A stretch of 64,000 nucleotides of DNA from an uncultured Collinsella sp. (GTDB taxonomy: Bacteria > Actinomycetota > Coriobacteriia > Coriobacteriales > Coriobacteriaceae), in NCBI GenBank assembly GCA_938023705.1, contig CALJDJ010000095.1, forward strand, positions 1 to 64,000, given 5' to 3'. This document shows, one piece after another, positions 8,169 to 17,492 of this stretch. The position numbers and the translations under genes are program-made. Each line of letters begins with the position of its first letter. Position 1 is the first letter of the stretch. Below the pieces are notes generated by a model. The model was not told where the DNA came from. It did not search any database and saw only the letters and a program-made list of their open reading frames with translations.

Positions 8169-9113
8169 ATGCTCAAGACTCCTCTCTGCGATCTGCTCGG
8201 CATCGAAAAGCCCGTGTTCCAGGGCGGTATGGCCTGGATTGCCGACGCCTCGCTGGCGTCCGCTGTGTCCGAGGCGGGCGGCTTAGGGATCATCGCGGCC
8301 ATGAACGCCGACGCCAACTGGCTGCGCGACCAGATTCACGAGCTGCGCGCCAGGACGGATAAGCCCTTTGGTGTCAACGTCATGCTCATGAGCCCGTTTG
8401 CCGACGAGGTCGCGCAGGTCGTTATTGACGAGCGAGTGCCGGTCGTCGTGACGGGCGCCGGAAATCCCACCAAGTACATGAAGGCGTGGAACGAGGCGGG
8501 CATCAAGGTCATCCCGGTTGTTGCATCTGTGGCGCTGGCGCGTCTCGTGGCGCGTCGTGGAGCCACTGCCGTGGTTGCCGAGGGTACCGAATCAGGCGGC
8601 CATATTGGCGAGACCTCGACGATGGCACTGGTGCCGCAGGTTGTCGATGCGGTCGATATTCCCGTGGTTGCGGCTGGCGGTATCGCCGATGGCCGCGGCG
8701 TGGCGGCCGCCTTTATGCTGGGCGCCGCCGGCGTGCAGGTGGGTACGCGCTTTCTGATCGCAGATGAGTGCACCGTATCGGAGCAGTACAAGGAGATGGT
8801 CCTGAAGGCCAACGACACCTCGACGCGTGCGACCGGCCGCTCGACGGGACACCCGGTGCGTGCCCTCAAGAGCCCCTTCACCAACGCCTACGCCAAGAGC
8901 GAGGCGGCGGGCGTAAGCGTCGAGGAGCTCGGGGCCATGGGCACGGGCGCCCTTCGCAAGGCCGCCAAGGACGGCAATTACGAAGAGGGCTCGTTTTTGT
9001 GTGGACAGATTGCCGGCATGGTCAACGAGCGCCAAAGTGCACGTGAAATCGTTGACGACCTGGTCGATGGCGCCGAGCACGTCCTGAAGGGTGCGTGCGC
9101 ATGGGTGGCGTAG
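8169..9113 (+). CDS. fabK: Enoyl-ACP reductase II (FMN-dependent)
   Basis: Reduces trans-2-enoyl-ACP with NAD(P)H via FMN, the last step of each elongation cycle. The 314 residues form a nitronate-monooxygenase-like TIM barrel. GGMAWIADASLASAVSEAGG at the N-terminus and VAAGGIADGRGVAAAFMLGA near residue 175 are the FMN-site segments. FabK organisms are typically insensitive to triclosan, and no fabI is present in the cluster. ATG 8169 is two bases after the acpP stop; its 3' end overlaps fabD by 13 bases. Confidence 0.94.
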   Translation: MLKTPLCDLLGIEKPVFQGGMAWIADASLASAVSEAGGLGIIAAMNADANWLRDQIHELRARTDKPFGVNVMLMSPFADEVAQVVIDERVPVVVTGAGNPTKYMKAWNEAGIKVIPVVASVALARLVARRGATAVVAEGTESGGHIGETSTMALVPQVVDAVDIPVVAAGGIADGRGVAAAFMLGAAGVQVGTRFLIADECTVSEQYKEMVLKANDTSTRATGRSTGHPVRALKSPFTNAYAKSEAAGVSVEELGAMGTGALRKAAKDGNYEEGSFLCGQIAGMVNERQSAREIVDDLVDGAEHVLKGACAWVA

Positions 9114-10027
9114 CGTTTCTGTTTGCCGGCCAGGGCGCCCAGCACCCCGCGATGGGCGTCGACCTGATCGAGGCATCGCCGGCCGCCGCCGAGGTGTTCG
9201 CCATTGCCGACGAGGTGCGCCCGGGGACCAGTGAGCAGTGCCGAAGCGCCTCCAAGGAGGAACTCTCGCAGACCGAGAACACGCAGCCGTGCGTGTTCGT
9301 TCACGATCTGGCAGCGGCTGCCGCCCTGCGTGAGCGCGGCGTGGTGCCTGCCGCCTGTGCGGGTTTTTCGCTTGGCGAGGTCGCCGCGCTCACCTTTGCG
9401 GGGGCGTTCGATACGCGAGCGGGCTTTGAGCTCGTGTGCGAGCGCGCGGCGCTGATGGCCGCGGCTGCCGAGCGCCATCCGGGCGGCATGCGCGCCGTCA
9501 TCAAGCTCGATGCGGCGCAAGTCGAGAACCTGGCAAAACAGGCCGGCGAGGACTGCTGGCCGGTCAACTACAACAGTCCGCAGCAGACGGTTGTTGCCGG
9601 AGCGCCCGAGGCGCTGCAGGAGCTCGACGTCCTAGTAAAAGAGGCTGGCGGCCGCGCTATGAAAGTCGCGGTGTCGGGCGCATTTCATAGCCCCTATATG
9701 GCCGAGGCGACTGAGGGGCTGGCGACGTATATCCAAGCCGGCCACGCGCCGTCACCGCTGCTGATTCCGGTCATGGCAAACATGACGGCGGCGCCCTATC
9801 CGGCGGACCCGCGAGCGGCATCGGATGTCTTGGCCAATCAGGTGAGTCATGCCGTTCGTTGGGTCGACACGCTGCATACTCTGCAGAATCAGGGCATCGA
9901 CACGTTTATTGAGGTCGGCCCTGGCAAAACGCTGTCGGGCCTGGTCAAGCGTACGCTGAGCGACGTTCGCGTGTATTCGTGCGAAACGGCCGAGCAGGTC
10001 GCAGCTATTGCCGACGAGCTCGCATAG
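9101..10027 (+). CDS. fabD: Malonyl-CoA:ACP transacylase
   Basis: Transfers malonyl groups from CoA to ACP. The catalytic Ser lies in GFSLGE (about residue 90) and the catalytic His in SGAFHSPYM; FAGQGAQ opens the protein. ATG 9101 is chosen, with GAAGGG nine bases before it; a GTG at 9095 would add two residues. The start lies inside fabK, implying coupled translation. Confidence 0.95.
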   Translation: MGGVAFLFAGQGAQHPAMGVDLIEASPAAAEVFAIADEVRPGTSEQCRSASKEELSQTENTQPCVFVHDLAAAAALRERGVVPAACAGFSLGEVAALTFAGAFDTRAGFELVCERAALMAAAAERHPGGMRAVIKLDAAQVENLAKQAGEDCWPVNYNSPQQTVVAGAPEALQELDVLVKEAGGRAMKVAVSGAFHSPYMAEATEGLATYIQAGHAPSPLLIPVMANMTAAPYPADPRAASDVLANQVSHAVRWVDTLHTLQNQGIDTFIEVGPGKTLSGLVKRTLSDVRVYSCETAEQVAAIADELA

Positions 10028-10057
10028 TCCACAGGGCTGTAACCCGAAAGGAATGAC

Positions 10058-10831
10058 ATGGGCAACTTGAACAACGGCGCGCTCGAGCGCAACGACTCAC
10101 GTCGCGTGGCACTGGTCACGGGCGGCTCGCGGGGTATCGGCCGCGCCTGCGCTGTCGGTCTGGCGGAGGACGGCTTTGATATCGCCGTCGTCTATGCCGG
10201 CAGCGTCGATGCGGCGCGCAAGACGTGCGAAGCCTGTGAGGCGGTTGGCGCCACGGCACGCGCATATCAATGCGACGTGACCGATCCCGCTGCCGTCAAC
10301 GCGTGCGTGGAAGCGGTCCTCAACGACTTTGGTTCCATTTGGGCGCTCGTCAACAACGCCGGCATCACCCGCGATGGCCTGCTCATACGCATGGGCGATG
10401 ACGCATTCGATCGCGTGCTCGATGTCAATCTCAAGGGAACATTCAATATGACGCGCGCGCTCACCAAGACCTTTATGCGCCAGCGCGGCGGTTGCGTCGT
10501 CAACATGAGCTCGGTCGTGGGCCTGATGGGCAATGCCGGGCAAGCCAACTACGCTGCTTCCAAGGCAGGCGTGATAGGGCTTACCAAGGCGGTGGCGCGC
10601 GAGCTTGCGCCTCGTGGCGTACGAGCGAACGCGGTCGCCCCCGGGTTTGTCGAGACAGATATGACGGCAAAGCTCTCGGAGAAGGTGCGTACAGCAACCG
10701 AGGAACAGATTCCCCTTAAGCGCATGGCACGTCCCGAGGAAGTGGCCGGCGTGGTGCGCTTTTTAGCGAGCGATGCGGCTGCTTACATTACGGGCGAGGT
10801 CGTACGCGTCGACGGCGGAATGGCGATGTAG
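10058..10831 (+). CDS. fabG: 3-oxoacyl-ACP reductase
   Basis: NADPH-dependent short-chain dehydrogenase that reduces beta-ketoacyl-ACP. The cofactor motif is TGGSRGIG (about residues 22-29), NNAG is the structural motif, and the catalytic residues are Ser in NMSSVVG and the Tyr/Lys pair in YAASKAG. At 257 residues it is about ten longer than usual because of a short polar N-terminal extension. The start follows GAAAGGAATGAC. Confidence 0.95.
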   Translation: MGNLNNGALERNDSRRVALVTGGSRGIGRACAVGLAEDGFDIAVVYAGSVDAARKTCEACEAVGATARAYQCDVTDPAAVNACVEAVLNDFGSIWALVNNAGITRDGLLIRMGDDAFDRVLDVNLKGTFNMTRALTKTFMRQRGGCVVNMSSVVGLMGNAGQANYAASKAGVIGLTKAVARELAPRGVRANAVAPGFVETDMTAKLSEKVRTATEEQIPLKRMARPEEVAGVVRFLASDAAAYITGEVVRVDGGMAM

Positions 10832-10870
10832 AAACCAGGGCCGAAGAACGGCTTGGATGAGGAGACCATG

Positions 10871-12118
10871 ATGGAACAGAGAGTTGCAATCACCGGCATC
10901 GGTGCCGTATCGCCGCTCGGCAACACCGCGCTTGCCACCTGGGCGGCCATGTGCGCCGGGACCTGTGGCATCGGCCCGATCACGCACTTCGATACCGATG
11001 CGTTTACCGTCAAGGTGGCGGCCGAAGTCAAGGGCTTTGACGGCAACGAGTACTTTGGCAAGCGTGACGCCAAGCATCTGGACCCCTGCGTTCAGTTTGC
11101 GATGGCGGCTTCGGACGAGGCAATGCACGATGCGGGCTTTGATGTCGAAGGCGCCATCGATCGTGAGCGCCTGGGCGTCTACGTGGGCTCGGGCGTGGGC
11201 GGCATGACGACGCTCGTCGACAACGTCCACACGATCGCCGATCGTGGACCTCGCCGCGCATCGCCCTATATGATTGCGATGATGATCCCCAACATGGCTT
11301 CGGGCAATATCGCGATCCGCCACAAGGCAAAGGGACCGACCCTGCCAGTCGTGACTGCTTGCGCGACCTCGGCCCATGCGGTGGGCGAGGCGTTCCGCGC
11401 CATCAAGCACGGCTATGCCGACGCGATCCTCGCGGGCGGCGCCGAGGCGGCCATTATCCCCGATGCCGTTGCAGGCTTTACGTCCTGCCGCGCATTGACC
11501 ACCAACCCCGATCCTGCGACGGCTTGCCGCCCGTTCGATGCAGACCGCGACGGCTTTGTGATGGGCGAGGGCGCTTGCGTGCTGGCACTCGAGAGCATGG
11601 AACATGCGCAGGCGCGCGGTGCGCACATTTATGCCGAGGTCGTGGGCTACGGCAACACCGATGATGCTTATCACATCACGAGTCCCGATCCCGAGGCTGC
11701 CGGCATTGCCCGCGCGATATCGCTGGCGGTGGCCGAGGGCGACGTCAAGCCTTCCGAGGGCCTCTACATCAATGCCCACGGCACCTCGACCAAGCTTAAT
11801 GATTCGTCCGAGACGGCGGGCATTAAGCGAGCGCTCGGCGAGGACGCGGCGCGCGCCGCACATGTCTCGTCGACCAAGTCGATGACGGGGCACATGATCG
11901 GTGCCACGGGGGCCATTGAGGTCATGGCCTGCGCCATGGCACTCGAGCAGGGCGTGGTGCCGCCGACCATTAACTACCACACGCCCGATTCCGCCTGCGA
12001 TCTTGATTACACGCCCAATCGCGCGGTTCGCGCCGACCTTACCTGGGCGCTTTCGACCAACCTAGGCTTTGGCGGGCACAACGCCGCCATCGCGCTGCGT
12101 AGATATACGAGGAGCTAG
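10871..12118 (+). CDS. fabF: Beta-ketoacyl-ACP synthase II
   Basis: Elongating condensing enzyme with the Cys-His-His triad: Cys in TACATSAHA, His in NAHGTSTKLND and His in SMTGHMIGATGA. Starts at ATG 10868 or 10871 are both possible; GAGGAG at 10859-10864 favours 10871 and the product begins MEQRVAITGIG. It has the usual length of about 415 residues. AccB follows after three bases. Confidence 0.95.
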   Translation: MEQRVAITGIGAVSPLGNTALATWAAMCAGTCGIGPITHFDTDAFTVKVAAEVKGFDGNEYFGKRDAKHLDPCVQFAMAASDEAMHDAGFDVEGAIDRERLGVYVGSGVGGMTTLVDNVHTIADRGPRRASPYMIAMMIPNMASGNIAIRHKAKGPTLPVVTACATSAHAVGEAFRAIKHGYADAILAGGAEAAIIPDAVAGFTSCRALTTNPDPATACRPFDADRDGFVMGEGACVLALESMEHAQARGAHIYAEVVGYGNTDDAYHITSPDPEAAGIARAISLAVAEGDVKPSEGLYINAHGTSTKLNDSSETAGIKRALGEDAARAAHVSSTKSMTGHMIGATGAIEVMACAMALEQGVVPPTINYHTPDSACDLDYTPNRAVRADLTWALSTNLGFGGHNAAIALRRYTRS

Positions 12119-12121
12119 AGC

Positions 12122-12595
12122 ATGGATTCCAAAAGACTTGCCGAGATAGCCGATGTGATGGAGGACCGCGGCCTCACGCGCGTACGCGTTGAGGAGCCCG
12201 ATGGCACCGCGGTCGAACTCGAGCGCGCGAGTGTGGCGCAGCCGGTTGCCGTGCCCATGCCTATGCCGGGTGCCGTGGCCGCTCAAGTTGCAGCTCCCAC
12301 AGTCGCGCCTGCCGCACCGGAACCCGCCACGCAGACACCTGCCGCCGCGCCGGAGCCCAAGGGCACCGAGGTGACTGCTCCCATGGTGGGCGTCTTCTAT
12401 GCTGCCCCTGCGCCGGGCGACGAGCCGTTTGTGCGCGTGGGCTCCAAGGTCAAGGCCGGCGAGACCCTCTGCATCATCGAGGCCATGAAGGTTCTCAACG
12501 AGGTGACGGCCGAGGCAGACGGTGAGGTGCTCGAGATCTGCGTGGCCGACGGCGACCTCGTGGAGTTTGGCAGCTGCCTCATGAGGATCGGATAG
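12122..12595 (+). CDS. accB: Biotin carboxyl carrier protein of acetyl-CoA carboxylase
   Basis: Carries biotin between the carboxylase and carboxyltransferase active sites. The 157 residues comprise an N-terminal helical part, a Pro/Ala-rich linker (about residues 40-82) and a C-terminal biotinyl domain with the lysine in EAMKVLNEV. It is the expected substrate of the BirA encoded at 5968-6744. It is packed between fabF and fabZ. Confidence 0.95.
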   Translation: MDSKRLAEIADVMEDRGLTRVRVEEPDGTAVELERASVAQPVAVPMPMPGAVAAQVAAPTVAPAAPEPATQTPAAAPEPKGTEVTAPMVGVFYAAPAPGDEPFVRVGSKVKAGETLCIIEAMKVLNEVTAEADGEVLEICVADGDLVEFGSCLMRIG

Positions 12596-12604
12596 GTGAT
12601 ATCC

Positions 12605-13027
12605 ATGAACAAAGAAGAGCTCAAGAAGCTGTTACCGCATCGCGAGCCGATGCTTTTGCTCGACGAAGCCGAGCTGGTGGGCGACGAGGCCCACGGCAAG
12701 ATCACGATTACAGGCGACGAGTACTTTTTGCAGGGACATTTTCCGGGAAACCCGGTCGTTCCCGGCGTGATTCAGTGCGAGATGCTCGCCCAGAACTGCT
12801 GCGTGCTGCTGATGGGCGATGAGGAGGCGCGCGGCGCGACGCCGTTCTACACGAGTCTGGACAAGGTGCGCTTTAAGCGTCCGGTGCGCCCGGGCGACAC
12901 GGTGGATCTAGTGTGCTCCATCACGCGTGCGCGCGGGCCGTTCCGCTTTGCGACGGGTACTGCGAGCGTCAACGGTGAGGTTTGCTGCCGCGCCGATATG
13001 TCTTTTGCACTCGTGCACGAAAGTTAA
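12605..13027 (+). CDS. fabZ: 3-hydroxyacyl-ACP dehydratase
   Basis: Hot-dog-fold enzyme that dehydrates 3-hydroxyacyl-ACP. The active-site His is in LQGHFPGNPVVPGVIQ and the Glu in QCEMLAQ; LLPHREPMLLLD opens the protein. ATG 12605 after AGGTGAT is preferred to the GTG at 12596 immediately after the accB stop. The length of 140 residues is normal. Confidence 0.94.
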   Translation: MNKEELKKLLPHREPMLLLDEAELVGDEAHGKITITGDEYFLQGHFPGNPVVPGVIQCEMLAQNCCVLLMGDEEARGATPFYTSLDKVRFKRPVRPGDTVDLVCSITRARGPFRFATGTASVNGEVCCRADMSFALVHES

Positions 13028-13037
13028 GGAAGGCTTC

Positions 13038-14381
13038 ATGTTCGACAAAGTGCTCATCGCCAACCGCGGCGAAGTCGCGGTCCGTGTTATCCGCGCGTGC
13101 CGCGATATGGGCATCAAGACCGTCGCCGTTTATTCCACGGCCGATGCGGACGCGCTGCACGTGCAGCTTGCCGACGAGGCGTATTGCATCGGCGGCCCGC
13201 GTCTTGCCGAGAGCTACCTCAACGACGATGCCGTGCTCACCTGTGCCGTAAAGTCGGGAGCTAAGGCAATTCATCCCGGCTATGGCTTTTTCTCCGAGAA
13301 GGCGAGCTTCGTGCGCGACTGCGACAAGTTCGGTCTGGCGTTTGTCGGTCCTTCGGCCGAGGTGATCGACAGCATGGGCGACAAGGACGCCGCACGCCGA
13401 ACGGCCGCTGCTGCGGGCGTGCCCATCGTGCCGGGCTGCGATTTGCTCAAAAGCCCCGAGGAAGCAACGGCCGAGGCCGAGCGCATCGGCTGCCCCGTGC
13501 TTATTAAGGCGCGCGCGGGCGGCGGCGGTCGCGGTATTCGCAAGGTCGAGCGCGTGGAAGATGCGGCAAAGGCGTTCATCGAGGCGCGTGCCGAGGGTGA
13601 GGCCGTTTTTGGCGACGGCGAGTGCTACATGGAGAAGTTCGTTGCGCCGGCGCATCACGTTGAGGTACAGATTATGGCCGATAAGCAGGGCCATGTGTTT
13701 TCGCTCGGCGAGCGCGAGTGCTCGGTGCAGCGCCGCAACCAAAAGCTGATCGAGGAGAGCCCCGCGCCGTGCCTCGACGGACGCGATGATATTCGCGCGC
13801 GCATGCACAAGGCCGCGCGCGACCTGGCTCGTGCCGTTGGCTATGAGGGCGCTGGCACCATCGAGTTTTTGTACTCAGATGACGGCAATTTCTACTTTAT
13901 GGAAATGAACACGCGCTTGCAGGTGGAGCATCCGGTTACGGAGTTTGTGACCGATACCGACCTGGTTAAGTGGCAGCTGCGCGTGGCTGCCGGCCAGCCT
14001 CTGCCCTTTGAGCAGGAGGGCGTACCGGTCCGCAACCACGCCATGGAGTGCCGCATCAATGCCGAAACGCCGGACTTTCTACCGTCATGTGGAACGGTCA
14101 CCGCGTTGCGTGTGCCGGGTGGTCCGCGCGTGCGCTGGGATTCCGCCATGTTTACCGGAGCGAAAGTTCCGCCGTACTACGACTCCATGCTCGGCAAGCT
14201 CATCGTGTGCGCGCCCACGCGTGACGGTGCCATTCGCAAGATGCGCTCGGCCCTGGGCGAGCTCGTGATTGAGGGCGTGAGCGAAAATAGCGAGCTTCAG
14301 CTCGACGTGCTGGCAAACGACGAGTTTTTGTCGGGCATGTATCACACCGATCTGATGGGGCATCTCTATGCTGATGAATAG
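13038..14381 (+). CDS. accC: Biotin carboxylase subunit of acetyl-CoA carboxylase
   Basis: ATP-grasp enzyme that carboxylates the biotin on AccB. It opens FDKVLIANRGEVAVRVIRA, has the Gly-rich ATP loop KARAGGGGRGIRKV and ends with the biotin carboxylase C-terminal domain. ATG 13038 follows TAAGGAAGG; the open frame extends back into fabZ but that part is shadow. The 447 residues match the family. It overlaps accDA by 14 bases. Confidence 0.96.
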   Translation: MFDKVLIANRGEVAVRVIRACRDMGIKTVAVYSTADADALHVQLADEAYCIGGPRLAESYLNDDAVLTCAVKSGAKAIHPGYGFFSEKASFVRDCDKFGLAFVGPSAEVIDSMGDKDAARRTAAAAGVPIVPGCDLLKSPEEATAEAERIGCPVLIKARAGGGGRGIRKVERVEDAAKAFIEARAEGEAVFGDGECYMEKFVAPAHHVEVQIMADKQGHVFSLGERECSVQRRNQKLIEESPAPCLDGRDDIRARMHKAARDLARAVGYEGAGTIEFLYSDDGNFYFMEMNTRLQVEHPVTEFVTDTDLVKWQLRVAAGQPLPFEQEGVPVRNHAMECRINAETPDFLPSCGTVTALRVPGGPRVRWDSAMFTGAKVPPYYDSMLGKLIVCAPTRDGAIRKMRSALGELVIEGVSENSELQLDVLANDEFLSGMYHTDLMGHLYADE

Positions 14382-16092
14382 AAAAGCGAAGACGGTCAAT
14401 GTCCTTGAGGGGCCGATAACCGAGTCGTGCGCCGAGTTCCCCGCGCGCCACGTGTTTGTCAAATGCCCGGAGTGCCGCCGTGTGATCGATGAGGCGCGCC
14501 TGCACGACAACCTCGAGGTCTGCCCTCGTTGCGGCAAACACTTTCGCGTGAGCGGTCGCGCGCGCATGCGCATGACGGTCGACGCGGGTACCTTTGAGGA
14601 ATGGGATGCCAATCTGGCGTCGAAGGACTTCCTCTCGTTTCCCGGTTATGCCGACAAGCTTAAGAGCGTGAGCGAGCGTTCGGGCGAGCGCGATGCCGTT
14701 GTGTGCGGCAGGGGCAAAATCTGCGGCTGCGATACCGCGCTCTTCTTTATGGATGCCAACTTTATGATGGGCTCAATGGGCTCCGTGGTGGGCAAGAAGA
14801 TCTGTCGTGTCTTTGAGCGCGCGGCCGAGTTGGGGCTGCCGGTCGTTGGCTTTACCGTATCGGGCGGCGCCCGCATGCAGGAGGGCGTGACCTCGCTCAT
14901 GCAGATGGCCAAGATTTCTGCAGCGGTTAGGCGCCACAGCGAGGCGGGCGGCCTGTATATCACGGTGCTCACCGATCCCACGACCGGAGGTGTAACCGCG
15001 AGCTTTGCCATGGAGGGCGACATTATCCTGGCCGAGCCCGATGCCCTGACGGCATTTGCCGGCCCGCGCGTGATCGAGCAGAACATGCACAAGCGTCTGC
15101 CCAAGGGATTCCAGCGTTCCGAGTTTTTGCTGGAGCACGGCTTTTGCGATGCCGTTGTTCCGCGTGGTGAGATTGCGCTCACGGTAGGCGAGCTGCTGGC
15201 GCTGCACGAAGGGCACGCGCCCGGCCTGGGGGCACCGCATGAGATCGTGCATACGGGTCGTCGCGACAAAAAGCTGGGACACTTGTTTAAGCGCTCGGCC
15301 GCACCAAAAAGCGCGCTCGAAATCGTCAAACAGACTCGCTCGGCGAACCGCGCCACGGCAGGCGAGATGATCTCGTTGGGTCTCGACGGATTCGTAGAGC
15401 TGCACGGCGACCGCTACTTTGGCGACGACGCCGCTGTGGTGGCTGGCATTGGCTGGAAAGACGGACGCCCCGTAACGGTCATCGCCATCGAGCGCGGTAC
15501 CACGACCAAAGAGCGCATGCGTCGCAACTTTGGTATGGCACATCCCGAGGGCTACCGCAAGGCACGTCGCCTGATGCACCAGGCCGAAAAGTTTGGTCGG
15601 CCGGTTCTGTGCCTGGTTGATACTTCGGGCGCGTTTTGCGGCATCGGTGCCGAGGAGCGCGGCCAGGGCGAGGCGATTGCCCAGAATCTCATGGAGATGA
15701 GCGGCCTTAAGACGCCGATTGTCTCGGTGGTGACAGGCGAGGGCGGCTCTGGTGGCGCGCTGGCGCTATCCGTGGCCGACCGCATCCTGATGCTCTCGAG
15801 CTCGGCCTATTCGGTCGTGAGCCCCGAGGCCTGTGCGTCGATCCTGTGGAAGGATACCGACCGCGCGAATGAGGCCGCCGAAGCGCTTAAGCTCACGGCC
15901 CCCGATCTGTTGGCGCTCGGCATCATCGACGGCATTGTTGACGATAGGGGCCTGTCGCATGAGGAGATCGCCGGTGCCGTCATGTCCTCGGCATTTGATG
16001 CCTTCGATACGCTTGGGCAGCTCGACGACGCGACCCTCACAAACCTCCGCTACGAAAAGTACCGCGCAATCGGTCAGTACCGCACGATGTGA
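14368..16092 (+). CDS. accDA: Fused acetyl-CoA carboxylase carboxyltransferase (beta-alpha, AccD-AccA)
   Basis: Transfers the carboxyl group from biotin to acetyl-CoA, giving malonyl-CoA. Residues 1-about 285 are the AccD part, with a four-Cys zinc finger (CPEC at 33-36, CPRC at 52-55) and the GGARMQEG motif. From about residue 310 the AccA part follows (SANRATAGEMISLGLDGF, GEGGSGGALAL). In most bacteria these are two proteins. The fusion lacks most of the long N-terminal helices of AccA. The start overlaps accC, and the stop codon lies within a small palindromic repeat. Confidence 0.93.
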   Translation: MLMNRKAKTVNVLEGPITESCAEFPARHVFVKCPECRRVIDEARLHDNLEVCPRCGKHFRVSGRARMRMTVDAGTFEEWDANLASKDFLSFPGYADKLKSVSERSGERDAVVCGRGKICGCDTALFFMDANFMMGSMGSVVGKKICRVFERAAELGLPVVGFTVSGGARMQEGVTSLMQMAKISAAVRRHSEAGGLYITVLTDPTTGGVTASFAMEGDIILAEPDALTAFAGPRVIEQNMHKRLPKGFQRSEFLLEHGFCDAVVPRGEIALTVGELLALHEGHAPGLGAPHEIVHTGRRDKKLGHLFKRSAAPKSALEIVKQTRSANRATAGEMISLGLDGFVELHGDRYFGDDAAVVAGIGWKDGRPVTVIAIERGTTTKERMRRNFGMAHPEGYRKARRLMHQAEKFGRPVLCLVDTSGAFCGIGAEERGQGEAIAQNLMEMSGLKTPIVSVVTGEGGSGGALALSVADRILMLSSSAYSVVSPEACASILWKDTDRANEAAEALKLTAPDLLALGIIDGIVDDRGLSHEEIAGAVMSSAFDAFDTLGQLDDATLTNLRYEKYRAIGQYRTM

Positions 16093-16116
16093 CAAAGGGG
16101 CAGTCCGCATGTCACA
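16088..16116. repeat. Small hairpin repeat overlapping the accDA stop
   Basis: Arms TGTGAC (16088-16093) and GTCACA (16111-16116) enclose AAAGGGGCAGTCCGCAT. A second copy at 17353-17382 has arms TGCGAC and GTCGCA, a compensated pair. The two copies bracket the EIIC gene. Confidence 0.65.
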
Positions 16117-16132
16117 TTGGGAAAGGCGTTCC

Positions 16133-17347
16133 ATGTCACAAGTTTCTAACACCTCGTTTACAACGACGGTTTCATCAAACGCCATGGCCGTGGTGGACTA
16201 TCTGTCCAAAAGCATGATGTCGGCGCTGCCCTTTATTGTCTGCGCGGCGTTGTTCCGCACCGTCGCCGTCATTATGGGCGAAGGCATGCTGGGCCTGTGG
16301 CCTGCCGATTCCGAAATCTATCGCCTGTTCTACAGTTGGCTCTATAACGCCGGTTACTACTTTTTGCCCATCTATCTTGGTTGGGCGGCTGCCCGCCAGC
16401 TCGGTTGCTCGGAACAACTGGGCATGATGCTGGGCGGCGTATTGATTGCGCCCGATCTGCTTAAGCTCGTCGATGCCGCATCGACGGCGGGGGCATCGAT
16501 GACTTCCGTGTATGGTCTGCTTCCCGCGCCGGTCAACGATTACACGACGACTGTTATTCCGGTCCTCATCTCGGTGCCCGTGCTATGGCGAGTGGAGTGT
16601 TTCTTTCATCGAGTTATCCCTAAGGCCGTGGCATTTTCGTTCGTTCCGTTTGCAACCATGCTCGTCATGGTTCCGGTTTCGCTGTGTATTACAGCGCCGG
16701 CGGGCAGCTATCTGGGCATGCTGTTGGGCCAGCTTATGTTTATGCTTGGCAATTCCGGTGGCATCGTGTCGCTGCTCACGCTCATGGGGCTTGCCGCGGG
16801 TTGGGAGTTTCTTAAGATCGCGGGTATCAGCAACGTTGTCCTATCGCTTGCGTACGCGCAGTTTATGAGTGTGGGAACGGATTCGTGCATCCTGATTGCC
16901 GCGACGATGGCGACGTTCGCCGTTTGGGGCATGCCTTTTGGCGCGTCGCTTCGCGTTGCGGATAAGGACGAGAAGGCGCTCATGCTGGGCTATTCAATCT
17001 CGGGTGTTCTTGGCGGCGTAAGCGAGCCGGCGCTGTACGGTTGCGGCTTTAAATATGGCAGGTGTCTGACATGCATGGCCATTGGCGGCGCCGTCGGAGG
17101 CCTTGTTGCGGCCGTGGGCCACGTTACGGCCTATACCATCGGCATGACGAATGTCCTTATGGTCATTGGCTTTGCCACGGGCGGCATTTCGAACCTGCTG
17201 TGGTGCTGCGCTGCCGGTGGCACGGCATTTGCGGTGTCTGCGGCGCTGAGCTACTGCTTTGGCGTGGTGCCGGCGAAGGGGCAGGTGACGGGGGACGGAG
17301 CCGATTTGCCCGAAACCTCGAAGAGCGTGGCCGAGGCAAGCGCATAA
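16133..17347 (+). CDS. Stand-alone PTS EIIC-type membrane permease
   Basis: A 404-residue multi-span membrane protein of the glucose/beta-glucoside EIIC superfamily, with about ten hydrophobic segments and the cytoplasmic-loop motif GGVSEPALYG that is typical of the substrate site. There is no EIIB or EIIA domain and no such gene beside it, so it must borrow phosphotransfer partners or work without phosphorylation. ATG 16133 is the best start; ATG 16109 lies inside a hairpin repeat. Substrate cannot be told. It is bracketed by two copies of a 30-base palindrome, which may mark insertion between accDA and the CDF gene. Confidence 0.82.
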   Translation: MSQVSNTSFTTTVSSNAMAVVDYLSKSMMSALPFIVCAALFRTVAVIMGEGMLGLWPADSEIYRLFYSWLYNAGYYFLPIYLGWAAARQLGCSEQLGMMLGGVLIAPDLLKLVDAASTAGASMTSVYGLLPAPVNDYTTTVIPVLISVPVLWRVECFFHRVIPKAVAFSFVPFATMLVMVPVSLCITAPAGSYLGMLLGQLMFMLGNSGGIVSLLTLMGLAAGWEFLKIAGISNVVLSLAYAQFMSVGTDSCILIAATMATFAVWGMPFGASLRVADKDEKALMLGYSISGVLGGVSEPALYGCGFKYGRCLTCMAIGGAVGGLVAAVGHVTAYTIGMTNVLMVIGFATGGISNLLWCCAAGGTAFAVSAALSYCFGVVPAKGQVTGDGADLPETSKSVAEASA

Positions 17348-17352
17348 ACCTG

Positions 17353-17382
17353 TGCGACAAAGGGACGGTCCCGCATGTCGCA
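17353..17382. repeat. Second copy of the small hairpin repeat, after the EIIC gene
   Basis: TGCGAC (17353-17358) and GTCGCA (17377-17382) enclose AAAGGGACGGTCCCGCAT. Compared with 16088-16116, the stem change C/G for T/A is compensated on the other arm. Confidence 0.65.
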
Positions 17383-17386
17383 TTCC

Positions 17387-17420
17387 AAGGCCGTGGCCCG
17401 TGTGGGTTGCGGCCTTTTTG
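17387..17420 (+). terminator. Terminator after the EIIC gene
   Basis: AAGGCCGT and GCGGCCTT pair around a GC-rich loop and are followed by TTTTTG. It lies about 40 bases after the EIIC stop codon. Confidence 0.75.
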
Positions 17421-17492
17421 TATCTGGGGGACAAAGTGGCTACACTACAATCCGTTTGAGTAATAGATATATAGGTAGTACCGTGGGGGCGG

